This document shows positions 1 through 6,072 of a stretch of 8,435 nt of DNA, one piece after another; the stretch's first letter is position 1; each line of letters begins with the position of its first letter. The notes under the pieces were generated by a model that saw only the letters and a program-made list of their open reading frames with translations, had not been told where the DNA came from and did not search any database. Source of the DNA: Acidobacteriaceae bacterium. GTDB taxonomy: Bacteria > Acidobacteriota > Terriglobia > Bryobacterales > Bryobacteraceae. The translations under genes were made by a program, and so were the position numbers. The DNA is taken from contig JAFAQG010000375.1 of the NCBI GenBank assembly GCA_019246575.1, positions 1-8,435 of the forward strand. Direction: 5' to 3'.

Positions 1-5
1 TCTAA

Positions 6-371
6 AATATCACTAGTCTGCCCGCGTTCCCCAGCTGGGCCATTTCGGTTCCGCAATGGGTTGTACTCCCGGACGGTTTTGATTTGGATCTGCAGACCGC
101 GGTGATCAATACTGCGCTTCCTGTTTGCACCGGCACTCCTAGCGACAACATCGTCGGGTTCACATGCCGCGCTAACGCAACCTCGCCAATCACATTAACT
201 CAGAACGCGGTTGGCGTCCGTGCGGGTCTGTCGCTGATGGGGATTGCTTATTCGGGTTCCTCAAGCACGGGCACAAGCAACTTCATCGCGTTGCTTTCGG
301 CAGACTTCACGCAGCCCGGTGAAACGACCATCTCGAGCACATGGGCGAGTTCCAGCGGCAGCAAAAGGTGA
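6..371 (+). CDS. Ser/Thr-rich probable exported protein, 3' part or remnant
   Basis: I do not recognise this protein. The frame is open from just after a TAA at 3-5 to a TGA at 369-371, with no ATG before Met codons late in the frame; possible starts are TTG at 84 or GTG at 102. The sequence is rich in Ser, Thr, Ala and Gly, has two Cys (in PVCTGTP and GFTCRAN), and shows alternating hydrophobic/polar stretches (ITLTQNAVGV, GLSLMGIAYSG, FIALLSADFTQPGETTI) as in beta-sandwich surface domains. Codon use is GC3-biased as in real genes here. There is no visible signal peptide or anchor, and the end (SSSGSKR) is abrupt. It may be a fragment of a larger secreted or PEP-CTERM-like protein whose upstream part is frameshifted or lies outside the window. 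Whether it is expressed cannot be judged. Confidence 0.4.
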   Translation, partial: NITSLPAFPSWAISVPQWVVLPDGFDLDLQTAVINTALPVCTGTPSDNIVGFTCRANATSPITLTQNAVGVRAGLSLMGIAYSGSSSTGTSNFIALLSADFTQPGETTISSTWASSSGSKR

Positions 372-493
372 GCCGGCACCGACAAAAACGGTTTAGGTAT
401 TAGCCGAATAAAAGAGTGGATCCATTTGGGGTACGGCAGCAGACTCGGCAGATGCTTCCCTGCTGCACGCGAGAATGCCTATACATATTTGAA

Positions 494-534
494 GTTGCCA
501 GTTCTCAGCCCAACGATGTCCCAGAACTGGAAAC
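494..534. repeat. Inverted repeat, 12-bp arms with one mismatch, upstream of the esterase
   Basis: The arms GTTGCCAGTTCT (494-505) and AGAACTGGAAAC (523-534) are reverse complements except at one position, with an inner perfect 8-bp core (498-505/523-530) and a 17-nt spacer. The element ends about 69 bp before the ATG at 603 and about 55 bp before the candidate -10 box. It has no T-run, so it does not look like a terminator for the upstream fragment. A regulator-binding site is the simplest reading, but this is inference. Confidence 0.45.
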
Positions 535-588
535 CGATGAACAAGGCAATTACACATCTCAGTCCATTATTCTGGCGTAACAGACTGC

Positions 589-594
589 TACAAT
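589..594 (+). promoter_or_regulatory. Candidate -10 box (TACAAT) for a leaderless esterase mRNA
   Basis: TACAAT matches TATAAT at five of six positions and lies exactly 8 nt before the ATG at 603. The intervening 8 nt (TCCCTTCC) contain no ribosome-binding sequence. A sigma-70-type -10 at this distance would place +1 at or next to the A of the ATG. No good -35 is visible 16-18 bp upstream. Confidence 0.5.
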
Positions 595-602
595 TCCCTT
601 CC

Positions 603-1478
603 ATGCGGAGTTGTCCTCTCTATTTTGTTACCGTGTGTTGCGCCGCGATTCTGGCCGGCGCGCCTATCGATCAGCAGGATGTGGAGTTCGCACATCCCGT
701 CGGCAAAGCATTGTTGCTCGATTTGCACGTTCCGGACGGCCCAGGTCCATTCCCGGTGGCGATTCTTGTTCACGGGGGCGGCTTCGATCAAGGCAGCAGA
801 AAGACGAACGTCCGACCGCTACTCGAGCCGCTCGCAAATGCGGGGTTTGCATGGTTCAGCATCGATTACCGGCTCGCGCCCGAGTTCCGTTTTCCGCAGG
901 CCATCGCAGATGTGGATCGCGCCATCGAATGGATAAAAGCGAATGCTGCGAAGTATCACGTCGATACATCGAAAATCGTGCTGATCGGTGAATCCGCCGG
1001 TGGTTTTCTTGTGAACTATGCCGGCACGCACGAGACGCCCGAAACGAAAATTGCCGCAGTCGTGGATTTCTACGGACCTTCGGATTACGGCAAATTGGCG
1101 GAGTTGCGGCGCGATCATCCGGAGCGCTTCAACATGGCCACAATCAACCGGCATGCTGCGAATGGTGGTGGGATTCACTTCTTTGGCGCAGAGAAACTCG
1201 ACGAAGCGGGGCTTGCAAAACTGCGCGAAATCTCGCCGATTGCTGCCGTGCATAAAGGCATGCCGCCGTTTCTGTGCATACACGGTAATCAGGATGAGCA
1301 GGTCGCATATGAGCAATCGAAAGCGTTTTGCGAGGCGATCCGAAGAGTAGGCACAAGCTGCCAGCTGATTACAATCGAGGGCGGCCGCCACGGGATGAGC
1401 ACGTGGCGCACGCCGGAGATGCAGCACTGGAAGGCGGAGATGGTCGCTTGGTTGAAGAAGACCCTACTCGTCAAATAG
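603..1478 (+). CDS. Secreted alpha/beta hydrolase (hormone-sensitive-lipase-like esterase)
   Basis: This is a predicted 291-residue serine esterase or acyl hydrolase acting outside the cytoplasm. The ATG at 603 is chosen because it opens a short signal peptide (MRSCPLYFVTVCCAAILAGA); reading from TTG 426 would add 59 residues of unlikely sequence. The oxyanion motif HGGG is at residues 57-60. The nucleophile elbow GESAGG puts the catalytic Ser at 131, and Asp231 (GNQDEQ) and His263 (GGRHGM) complete the triad. SIDYRLAPE (86-94) is typical of the bacterial hormone-sensitive-lipase/BD-FAE-like group. No lipobox is seen, so the product is probably periplasmic or secreted rather than a lipoprotein. 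The substrate is unknown: short-chain esters, acetylated sugars or aryl esters are all possible. The gene stands alone, convergent with the methyltransferase. There is no Shine-Dalgarno; a -10-like TACAAT sits 8 nt before the start. Confidence 0.88.
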   Translation: MRSCPLYFVTVCCAAILAGAPIDQQDVEFAHPVGKALLLDLHVPDGPGPFPVAILVHGGGFDQGSRKTNVRPLLEPLANAGFAWFSIDYRLAPEFRFPQAIADVDRAIEWIKANAAKYHVDTSKIVLIGESAGGFLVNYAGTHETPETKIAAVVDFYGPSDYGKLAELRRDHPERFNMATINRHAANGGGIHFFGAEKLDEAGLAKLREISPIAAVHKGMPPFLCIHGNQDEQVAYEQSKAFCEAIRRVGTSCQLITIEGGRHGMSTWRTPEMQHWKAEMVAWLKKTLLVK

Positions 1479-1530
1479 CGCAGTCACCACGGTCGTGCAG
1501 GTAACTAAAACGTCAAACGATGTCTCAGAG

Positions 1531-1562
1531 CGGCCAGGGTCCAAACTGCCGGCGCCTTTTTT
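1531..1562 (+). terminator. Weak candidate terminator after the esterase
   Basis: In the convergent gap, CGGC (1531-1534) can pair with GCCG (1548-1551), and a further G-C pair forms if one base is bulged. A GC-rich stretch and six T residues (1557-1562) follow. The stem is short and the 13-nt loop long, so this is a low-grade intrinsic terminator for the plus-strand gene. A second small hairpin, CGCGT-TTAC-ACGCG (1567-1580), follows and overlaps the methyltransferase stop codon. Confidence 0.3.
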
Positions 1563-1571
1563 CGGTCGCGT

Positions 1572-2204
1572 TTACACGCGCACCAAAACTTCCCGTAGCG
1601 AATCGCGCGTCAGGAAAAATTTAAGCGATGCTGCTTTCGCGAACAGCCGTTCGACGGTGCGGTTTGCAAAGTACTGACTCCTCTGCATGCTACCGCGAGG
1701 GATCTGCTGAAGCGTTTTCTGATCCTGAATGCGGTAATTGTACACGGGAACCTGCGTGGCGCGCTCCTCAGAATTGAAAAAGACCAGCATCAGAGCACCG
1801 GGACGCATTACGCGAAGCAGTTGGGCCACGGTGTGTTCGAGCAACGGCGGTGTAAGAAACTGCAGAGCGTCCCACACCAGTGCGCCGTCGAAAGATGCAT
1901 CCGGGAAGGTGAGCGTTTGATCGGTGAAACGCTGCGCGTTGGCGGGCGATTGCTGACCATCGAGGAAGTCCGAGCCGAAGCACTCCGCCATGGCGCCGAT
2001 CAAGTCGTCCGACGAAATGCGATGGCCAAGACCGGTGATGAAGCTAATGTTTGCCTGGCTCGCGCCCGACATATCCAGAATCGATTGTGCTTCAGCACCG
2101 AGCAGATGGGAACAGAACTGATCTAAACCGCTGCTATGACGTACAACGGGAGCAGAAGCGACGCCCGTTTTCGAGGTAACCCCCTTTGCAGCGCCGAATC
2201 TCAT
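1572..2204 (-). CDS. Class I SAM-dependent methyltransferase-like protein, degenerate motif I
   Basis: This 210-residue protein has the outline of a Methyltransf_11/12-type Rossmann fold. Motif I is expected at ILDMSGASQANISFI (42-56), an acidic strand around residues 64-70 (SSDDLIG), the central strand at FPDASFDGALVWDALQFL (100-117), and a late strand at VMRPGALMLVFF (132-143). The usual D/E-x-G-x-G-x-G glycine loop is replaced by DMSGASQ, so SAM binding is not assured. The C-terminus (ASLKFFLTRDSLREVLVRV) is basic and well formed. I recall similar bactofilin-linked proteins with the same TGLGHR and REVLV signatures in Acidobacteriota, but this was not searched. It is 114 bp downstream of bactofilin on the same strand and may be cotranscribed. 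It also has its own TATAAC box 8 nt before the ATG and no usable Shine-Dalgarno (AGG abuts the ATG). Substrate unknown. Confidence 0.75.
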   Translation of the reverse strand: MRFGAAKGVTSKTGVASAPVVRHSSGLDQFCSHLLGAEAQSILDMSGASQANISFITGLGHRISSDDLIGAMAECFGSDFLDGQQSPANAQRFTDQTLTFPDASFDGALVWDALQFLTPPLLEHTVAQLLRVMRPGALMLVFFNSEERATQVPVYNYRIQDQKTLQQIPRGSMQRSQYFANRTVERLFAKAASLKFFLTRDSLREVLVRV

Positions 2205-2212
2205 CCTGCGAT

Positions 2213-2218
2213 GTTATA
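2213..2218 (-). promoter_or_regulatory. Candidate -10 box (TATAAC) for the methyltransferase
   Basis: Read on the minus strand, TATAAC (five of six to TATAAT) is separated by exactly 8 nt (ATCGCAGG) from the ATG at 2204. The AGG directly touching the start codon is too close to serve as a Shine-Dalgarno. This is compatible with a leaderless transcript internal to the bactofilin-methyltransferase unit. Confidence 0.45.
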
Positions 2219-2236
2219 AAAGACCAACCTGGCCCG

Positions 2237-2248
2237 CTGAGTACTCAG
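2237..2248. repeat. Perfect 12-bp palindrome in the methyltransferase promoter
   Basis: CTGAGTACTCAG is a perfect palindrome in the bactofilin-methyltransferase gap. With a 17-bp spacer from the candidate -10 at 2213-2218, the -35 position would be 2236-2241, so the palindrome covers it. It could be an operator. A 12-bp palindrome is expected about twice by chance in a window this long, so the position is the main argument. Confidence 0.3.
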
Positions 2249-2318
2249 TAACATCAATTGGGTGAGTGCACGGAGATAGCGGCTCTGAAGAGGCAAGCCA
2301 CGCTCCGCCACGCATAGA

Positions 2319-2912
2319 TTATTTGAGGCCGGCAGTGCCTGCAGTCGCGGTTACCGGAGCTGGACTTTGCCCAACCGAAGTGGTCGAGGCCGTCTGCGGT
2401 TGCGGTGAACCGGCGGCCTGAGCGGCCGGCTTTGGCGCTGCGCTTTTCGATATATCGATGCTGCCTTTGAAGTATGCGCCGTCTTCGATCACGATGCGCG
2501 TGGTTTTGATATCGCCCACCAGCTTCGCTTCTTTCTTGATGTCTATCTTATCGGCGGCTTCTACGTTGCCCTGAATGGAACCCTGAATTATAATTTCGCG
2601 AGCCTTCAGACCAGCTTGAACTCTGGCATTCGGTCCGATTGTTAATCGATGCTCATGGCACTCGACGGTGCCTTCTACTTCGCCATCGATTGTTAGATCT
2701 TCACGAGCAAAAATCTGACCCTTCACAGTTACATTCTTTCCGAGCGCGGCAGAACCGCTGCGCGAGGTCGCTGTGTCGGGCTCAAATGCTCTAGCGGGTG
2801 ATGACATGCTTGTCGCTTCTCTCCTGTGTTGATCCACACCGCCCGCAGACGGTGCGGGACCGGATCGGGCCGGGCTCGGCGGCGGCTCATCTTGTGTTCT
2901 CTTACTCCACAT
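2319..2912 (-). CDS. Bactofilin (polymer-forming cytoskeletal protein)
   Basis: Bactofilins self-assemble without nucleotide into filaments made of a right-handed beta-helix, and act as scaffolds for cell-wall enzymes or polar proteins at the inner membrane. Here residues about 53-157 form the core, with short repeating turns such as GKNVTVKGQIFAREDLTIDG and REIIIQGSIQGNVEAADKID. They are flanked by a Pro/Ala-rich N-terminal tail (1-50) and an Ala/Pro/Thr-rich C-terminal tail (158-197), the usual disordered ends. The ATG at 2912 is preferred over the internal ATG at 2807: it gives the start MWSKRTQDEP, which resembles the short hydrophobic-plus-basic membrane-targeting start (for example MFSK-) known in other bactofilins, and a GAGGAG lies 11 nt upstream. 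The internal ATG also has AGGAGA 12 nt upstream, so a shorter second product is possible. The gene is divergent from the GAF protein. Confidence 0.92.
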   Translation of the reverse strand: MWSKRTQDEPPPSPARSGPAPSAGGVDQHRREATSMSSPARAFEPDTATSRSGSAALGKNVTVKGQIFAREDLTIDGEVEGTVECHEHRLTIGPNARVQAGLKAREIIIQGSIQGNVEAADKIDIKKEAKLVGDIKTTRIVIEDGAYFKGSIDISKSAAPKPAAQAAGSPQPQTASTTSVGQSPAPVTATAGTAGLK

Positions 2913-2923
2913 ACAACGCGGAT

Positions 2924-2929
2924 CTCCTC
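2924..2929 (-). promoter_or_regulatory. Ribosome-binding site of bactofilin (GAGGAG)
   Basis: Minus-strand GAGGAG lies 11 nt before the ATG at 2912, slightly far but strongly complementary to the 16S tail. It supports the upstream start and is the only clear Shine-Dalgarno at a primary gene start in this window. Confidence 0.55.
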
Positions 2930-2941
2930 GAATTTGCTCGA

Positions 2942-2968
2942 TTAATGGTACTACTTTTGGACCATTAA
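2942..2968. repeat. Inverted repeat in the bactofilin/GAF divergent promoter region
   Basis: TTAATGGT (2942-2949) and ACCATTAA (2961-2968) are perfect 8-bp arms around an 11-nt spacer; centre-to-centre distance is 19 bp, about two helical turns. On the minus strand the two arms contain TTAATG and ATTAAT separated by 16 bp, so the dyad may coincide with the -35 and -10 of the bactofilin promoter. A dimeric regulator overlapping the polymerase site would give repression. This is inference from geometry only. Confidence 0.45.
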
Positions 2969-3054
2969 GCCCGGCTGTGGGACGGCTACGATTTCACCGT
3001 TTCGGCCCACTTCAGCAAGTATGACATCAACAATCTCGAGCGCCAATGTTCTGT

Positions 3055-3060
3055 GATAAT
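3055..3060 (+). promoter_or_regulatory. Candidate extended -10 (TGT-GATAAT) for the GAF gene
   Basis: GATAAT (five of six) is preceded by TGn at 3052-3054, making an extended -10, and ends exactly 8 nt before the GTG start at 3069. The 8 nt between (GAGAAGCG) are purine-rich but would give an SD-like GAGAAG only 2 nt from the start. A leaderless start is therefore the better reading. Confidence 0.5.
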
Positions 3061-3068
3061 GAGAAGCG

Positions 3069-3623
3069 GTGTCAAAGACTCGTGAACTGGAAGCACGGCT
3101 TGAAAGAGCAGAGCAGCAGGTGCGGCTGTTTCAACGAGTAAGCAGGCTGATGACCCGCGATCTTGAGTTGGAGGGAGTGCTTAACGAGATCGTCAGCTTG
3201 GTGCGCGATTTCCTGGAATGCGATTCCTGTTTGATTTATGTCGTCGAAGACGGAGATCTGGTGCTCTACGCTTCGACCGATCCGACGCGCGATAAAGTCG
3301 GGAAGCTACGTCTCTCTTTGAGCGAAGGACTAACGGGCTGGGTAGCTCGCGAGCGACGGCTACTCGCGATTTCGAGGGAGGCATATAACGATCCAAGATT
3401 CAAACTTTTCAAAGATCTGCCTCAGGATACGTTCGAAGCCTTCCTGTCGGTGCCGATCATTTCTCAAAACCGAGTAGTCGGAGTTATGAACGTGCAGCAT
3501 CAGGCTGCACACGTGCATAGCGGCTCCGATATGGAAATGTTGAGCACGATCGGAGAGCAGATTGGGTGCCTTCTGGTGCTTTCACGGCAAAAGGCGGGTG
3601 TTCCTTCACCTGCTGCGGTTTAG
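3069..3623 (+). CDS. Stand-alone GAF-domain sensor protein with N-terminal coiled coil
   Basis: GAF domains bind small ligands or respond to redox, cyclic nucleotides or other signals. This 184-residue cytoplasmic protein has a charged helix/coiled coil (about residues 1-30) and one GAF domain (about 34-172). Recognisable blocks are LRLSLSEGLTGWVARERR (80-97), NDPRF (107-111), and SVPIISQNRVVGVMNVQHQ (127-145). The pattern resembles the GAF of the PtsP/EI-Ntr and NifA type. No output domain (kinase, GGDEF, HTH or ANTAR) follows, so it probably acts by dimerising or by touching a partner. Cys51 and Cys54 form a CxxC-spaced pair that could be redox-active or bind metal; this is speculative. The GTG at 3069 is the only reasonable start because an in-frame TGA lies at 3060-3062. 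The gene is divergent from bactofilin and 31 bp before the serine hydrolase. Confidence 0.85.
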   Translation: MSKTRELEARLERAEQQVRLFQRVSRLMTRDLELEGVLNEIVSLVRDFLECDSCLIYVVEDGDLVLYASTDPTRDKVGKLRLSLSEGLTGWVARERRLLAISREAYNDPRFKLFKDLPQDTFEAFLSVPIISQNRVVGVMNVQHQAAHVHSGSDMEMLSTIGEQIGCLLVLSRQKAGVPSPAAV

Positions 3624-3641
3624 GAAGAACCGAAAAGCCGA

Positions 3642-3647
3642 TATACT
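3642..3647 (+). promoter_or_regulatory. Candidate -10 box (TATACT) for the serine hydrolase
   Basis: TATACT (five of six to TATAAT) ends 7 nt before the ATG at 3655, within the 31-bp gap after the GAF stop codon. The 7 nt between (TGCCGGA) hold no strong Shine-Dalgarno. The gene may thus have its own leaderless promoter in addition to any read-through from the GAF gene. Confidence 0.4.
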
Positions 3648-3654
3648 TGCCGGA

Positions 3655-5703
3655 ATGTTCCGCAGTTTTTATGTCGTTTTCGTTTTCTTGTCGCTGCAGC
3701 TCAGCGGCTTCGCTTACGCCGCCCTCCAAGAGCAGCCCGGTCCCAAGCCGGCCCCGCAAATTGTTACTGCGGATTCAGCGCATACTACGCCGGCGGGCGC
3801 CAGCTTCATCCTGCCCGCCGGCTGGTCCGTCGCAAATGACGCTTCTTCGGTTACACTGCAACCACCTGAGCCGGATACCCAAATCGGCATATTCGATATG
3901 CATGCTACGGACGCGGCCACAGCCGTTGCCAGTGCCTGGCGCAGTTTTCGGCCCGATATGAAGCGGCCCCTCAAACTGGCTGTGCCGATTCCGGACCGCG
4001 AGGGTTGGAGTGACAGCAAGCGATTTATATACGAAACATCTCCAAACGAGCGGGCGGTGGTTATCGCTATTGCCCGGCGCTCGGGCGATACGTGGAGCAT
4101 CGTGCTGCTGGACGGCAAAGAGCCCACTTACGAAAAGCGGGGCGCACAGTTCAATATCATCGTGCAGAGCTTGCGGCCGAAGGGATATCGGCGTGAGTCG
4201 TTCGCGGGGCGTAAAGCGCTTCCGCTCACGCCGGAGCGCATCGAAATCCTGAAGAAGTTCGTCGAGGCGTCAATGGAGAAGCTCGGCGTGCCGGGGGCTT
4301 CGCTCGCGTTTATCGATAAAGGCAAGGTGGTCTACGAAGGAGGAATAGGCGTGCGCGAGCTCGGCAAGCCCGCTCCCGTGGATGCACATACGCTTTTTAT
4401 CGCGGCCTCGAACACGAAGGGCATGACTACACTGTTGTTGGCGCGGCTGGTGGATGCGCACAAACTCGAGTGGAATCAGCCGGTCATTCAGCTTTATCCA
4501 GAATTCAAGCTCGGAGACGCTGGCACGACGCGCCAGGTGGAAGTCAAACACCTGGTGTGCGCCTGCACTGGCCTGCCGAGGCAGGATCTGGAATGGCTCT
4601 TTCGGTTCAAGAGCTACACGCCGGAGTCCACGTTTTCTCTGCTCGGCGCGATGCAGCCGACCAGCCGCTTCGGCGAAGTTTTTCAGTACAGCAATCTCAT
4701 GGCTTCCGCCGCGGGTTACATCGGCGCGCATTTATACTTACCGGGGCGTGAACTTGGAGCAGCTTACGACCAAGCGATGCAGAAGCAGATCTTCACCCCG
4801 CTCGGCATGATAGACACAACGTTCGACATGGAACGGGCACAACACGGAAATTTCGCGAGCCCGCATGGCGACGACGTGAACGGGCGTCCCAGTGTAGCTA
4901 CGATGGACAACAACTATTCGATTGTCCCGTTCCGTCCCGCGGGCGGCGTGTGGACTTCGGCGCACGACATGACGCGCTATCTGCAACTGGAACTGGCACG
5001 CGGCAAATTGCCCAACGGCGAACAACTTGTGTCGGAGGAGAATTTGCTGATGCGCCGCAAGCCCCAGATCGCGACCGGCGAGGATGAGACGTACGGAATG
5101 GGCCTGGAAACAAATAGCCGGTGGGGCGTGCCCGTAATCCATCACGGTGGCAGCATGTTCGGGTATAAGAGCGACTGGATGATTCTGCCCGATTCCGGGA
5201 TGGGCGCGGTGTTGCTAACCAATGCGGACAACGGCAGCATGCTGCTGCGCCCCTTCATGCGCCGCCTGCTAGAGGTGGTCTTCGACGGTAAACCCGAAGC
5301 TGTGGGCGACCTGGACAGCGCCGTGGCGAACTATCGTGCTCTTCGCACCAAGGAGCGCCAGCGCCTCACCGTCCCGGCCAGTAGAGACGAAGTCGCAACG
5401 CTGGCAGACGGCTACGTGAGCAGCGCGCTCGGCTATCTCAAAATCGACCGTCAGGGCATCGATACGCTCTTCGCCTTTAGCGGATGGAAGAGTACTGTTG
5501 CCTCGCGTAGGAACGACGACGAAACCATTTCGTTCTTCACCATCGACCCAACCCGCAGAGGATTCGAGTTCGTCAACGCCGAGCGCAACGGCAAGCGCGC
5601 TCTCATCATCCGGGATGGGCAGCACGAATACGTTTTCACGGAAGCAGAGCCGGTACAGGTTGGGCGCACGGCTTCACGCGGTTTGGCTCTTCGCACGCGG
5701 TAA
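3655..5703 (+). CDS. Secreted class C beta-lactamase-family serine hydrolase with extra N-terminal domain
   Basis: This 682-residue exported protein belongs to the AmpC/EstB/D-aminopeptidase (serine beta-lactamase-like) superfamily. The ATG at 3655 opens a signal peptide (FYVVFVFLSLQLSGFAYA, cut near residue 22); an upstream frame into the GAF gene adds no plausible sequence. Residues about 40-176 form an added alpha/beta domain (FILPAGWSV, IGIFDMHAT, WSIVLLDG) resembling PsbP/DcrB-like folds. The catalytic domain spans about 195-545: SNTK (Ser252, Lys255), Tyr345-Ser-Asn347 and His497-Gly-Gly499 supply all three active-site motifs. The HGG in place of KTG points to an esterase or peptidase rather than antibiotic resistance. 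A HLVCACTGLPRQDLEW block (299-314), with Cys302 and Cys304, marks the subfamily. Residues about 575-665 look like a small C-terminal beta domain. The substrate is unknown. The 3' end overlaps the convergent zinc-ribbon gene by 30 bp. Confidence 0.9.
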   Translation: MFRSFYVVFVFLSLQLSGFAYAALQEQPGPKPAPQIVTADSAHTTPAGASFILPAGWSVANDASSVTLQPPEPDTQIGIFDMHATDAATAVASAWRSFRPDMKRPLKLAVPIPDREGWSDSKRFIYETSPNERAVVIAIARRSGDTWSIVLLDGKEPTYEKRGAQFNIIVQSLRPKGYRRESFAGRKALPLTPERIEILKKFVEASMEKLGVPGASLAFIDKGKVVYEGGIGVRELGKPAPVDAHTLFIAASNTKGMTTLLLARLVDAHKLEWNQPVIQLYPEFKLGDAGTTRQVEVKHLVCACTGLPRQDLEWLFRFKSYTPESTFSLLGAMQPTSRFGEVFQYSNLMASAAGYIGAHLYLPGRELGAAYDQAMQKQIFTPLGMIDTTFDMERAQHGNFASPHGDDVNGRPSVATMDNNYSIVPFRPAGGVWTSAHDMTRYLQLELARGKLPNGEQLVSEENLLMRRKPQIATGEDETYGMGLETNSRWGVPVIHHGGSMFGYKSDWMILPDSGMGAVLLTNADNGSMLLRPFMRRLLEVVFDGKPEAVGDLDSAVANYRALRTKERQRLTVPASRDEVATLADGYVSSALGYLKIDRQGIDTLFAFSGWKSTVASRRNDDETISFFTIDPTRRGFEFVNAERNGKRALIIRDGQHEYVFTEAEPVQVGRTASRGLALRTR

Positions 5704-6072
5704 GTCGGTATGTTCCGCTGCGGCCGCGACGTTCTGCTGAGGAGACTGCGGACGGAAGCTCACGAATTTACAGCGACATGAGCTGCACCGGTAAGGATGC
5801 GCACCCAGCTTTAACAGCAGTTGGCGACGAATACCCGAGGGCCGATAGTTTTCGGACCAAGCAGTAAGATCCACGTTTAAACAGCGGGGGCAAGTCGCGT
5901 AGCGAAGGTAAGAAAACCTCCACACGTCAGCCCAAAACCGCGCATTACACGCCAGGCATCGAAACGGATAAACGCCGCGGGCCATTTTCAGCAGATCTGA
6001 AAGAGCCTGCCGGTGCGAGCGCCGCACGCTGGTACTCCCACATTTGTCGCAAGTGAGGATCGGTATCTTCAT
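5674..6072 (-). CDS. Twin zinc-ribbon protein of unknown function
   Basis: This 132-residue protein has four CxxC knuckles: C8/C11, C39/C42, C61/C64 and C96/C99, with an extra C101. They form two tandem ribbons by internal duplication. In each half a CxxC pair is followed by a basic stretch (RRSHRQALSDLLK; RPSGIRRQLLLKLG) and then a Y-P/Y-F/Y-R-C-x2-C second knuckle (YPFRCLAC; HPYRCSSC). Such ribbons usually bind zinc and may contact nucleic acid or protein. No catalytic motif or membrane segment is visible. The tail after about 108 is low-complexity and lies over the 3' end of the convergent serine hydrolase. Its ATG overlaps the aminotransferase stop codon as ATGA, so the two are very likely one operon with coupled translation. 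I do not know its function. Confidence 0.78.
   Translation of the reverse strand: MKIPILTCDKCGSTSVRRSHRQALSDLLKMARGVYPFRCLACNARFWADVWRFSYLRYATCPRCLNVDLTAWSENYRPSGIRRQLLLKLGAHPYRCSSCRCKFVSFRPQSPQQNVAAAAEHTDLPRAKSQTA

Noticed and set aside
426..602. N-terminal extension of the esterase from TTG 426
   Set aside because: It would bury the signal peptide that starts at ATG 603 behind 59 residues of non-family sequence, and it has no start signals.
819..1427. 202-codon open frame opposite the esterase
   Set aside because: It lies fully antisense to a gene with an intact catalytic triad and has no family motif; long shadow frames are common in GC-rich genes.
3492..3510. Hairpin GTGCAGC-5 nt-GCTGCAC
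   Set aside because: It lies within the GAF coding sequence at conserved domain residues (NVQHQAAH) with no T-run; such 7-bp stems are expected by chance.
3562..3654. N-terminal extension of the serine hydrolase into the GAF gene
   Set aside because: The added residues are the GAF coding sequence read in another frame; a clean signal peptide begins at ATG 3655.
3651..3662. Near-palindrome CGGAA-TG-TTCCG around the serine hydrolase ATG
   Set aside because: Arms of only 5 bp are expected often by chance, and the 2-nt centre cannot form an RNA loop.
4270..4731. Antisense open frame of 153 codons inside the serine hydrolase
   Set aside because: No recognisable domain and complete overlap with a well-supported gene.
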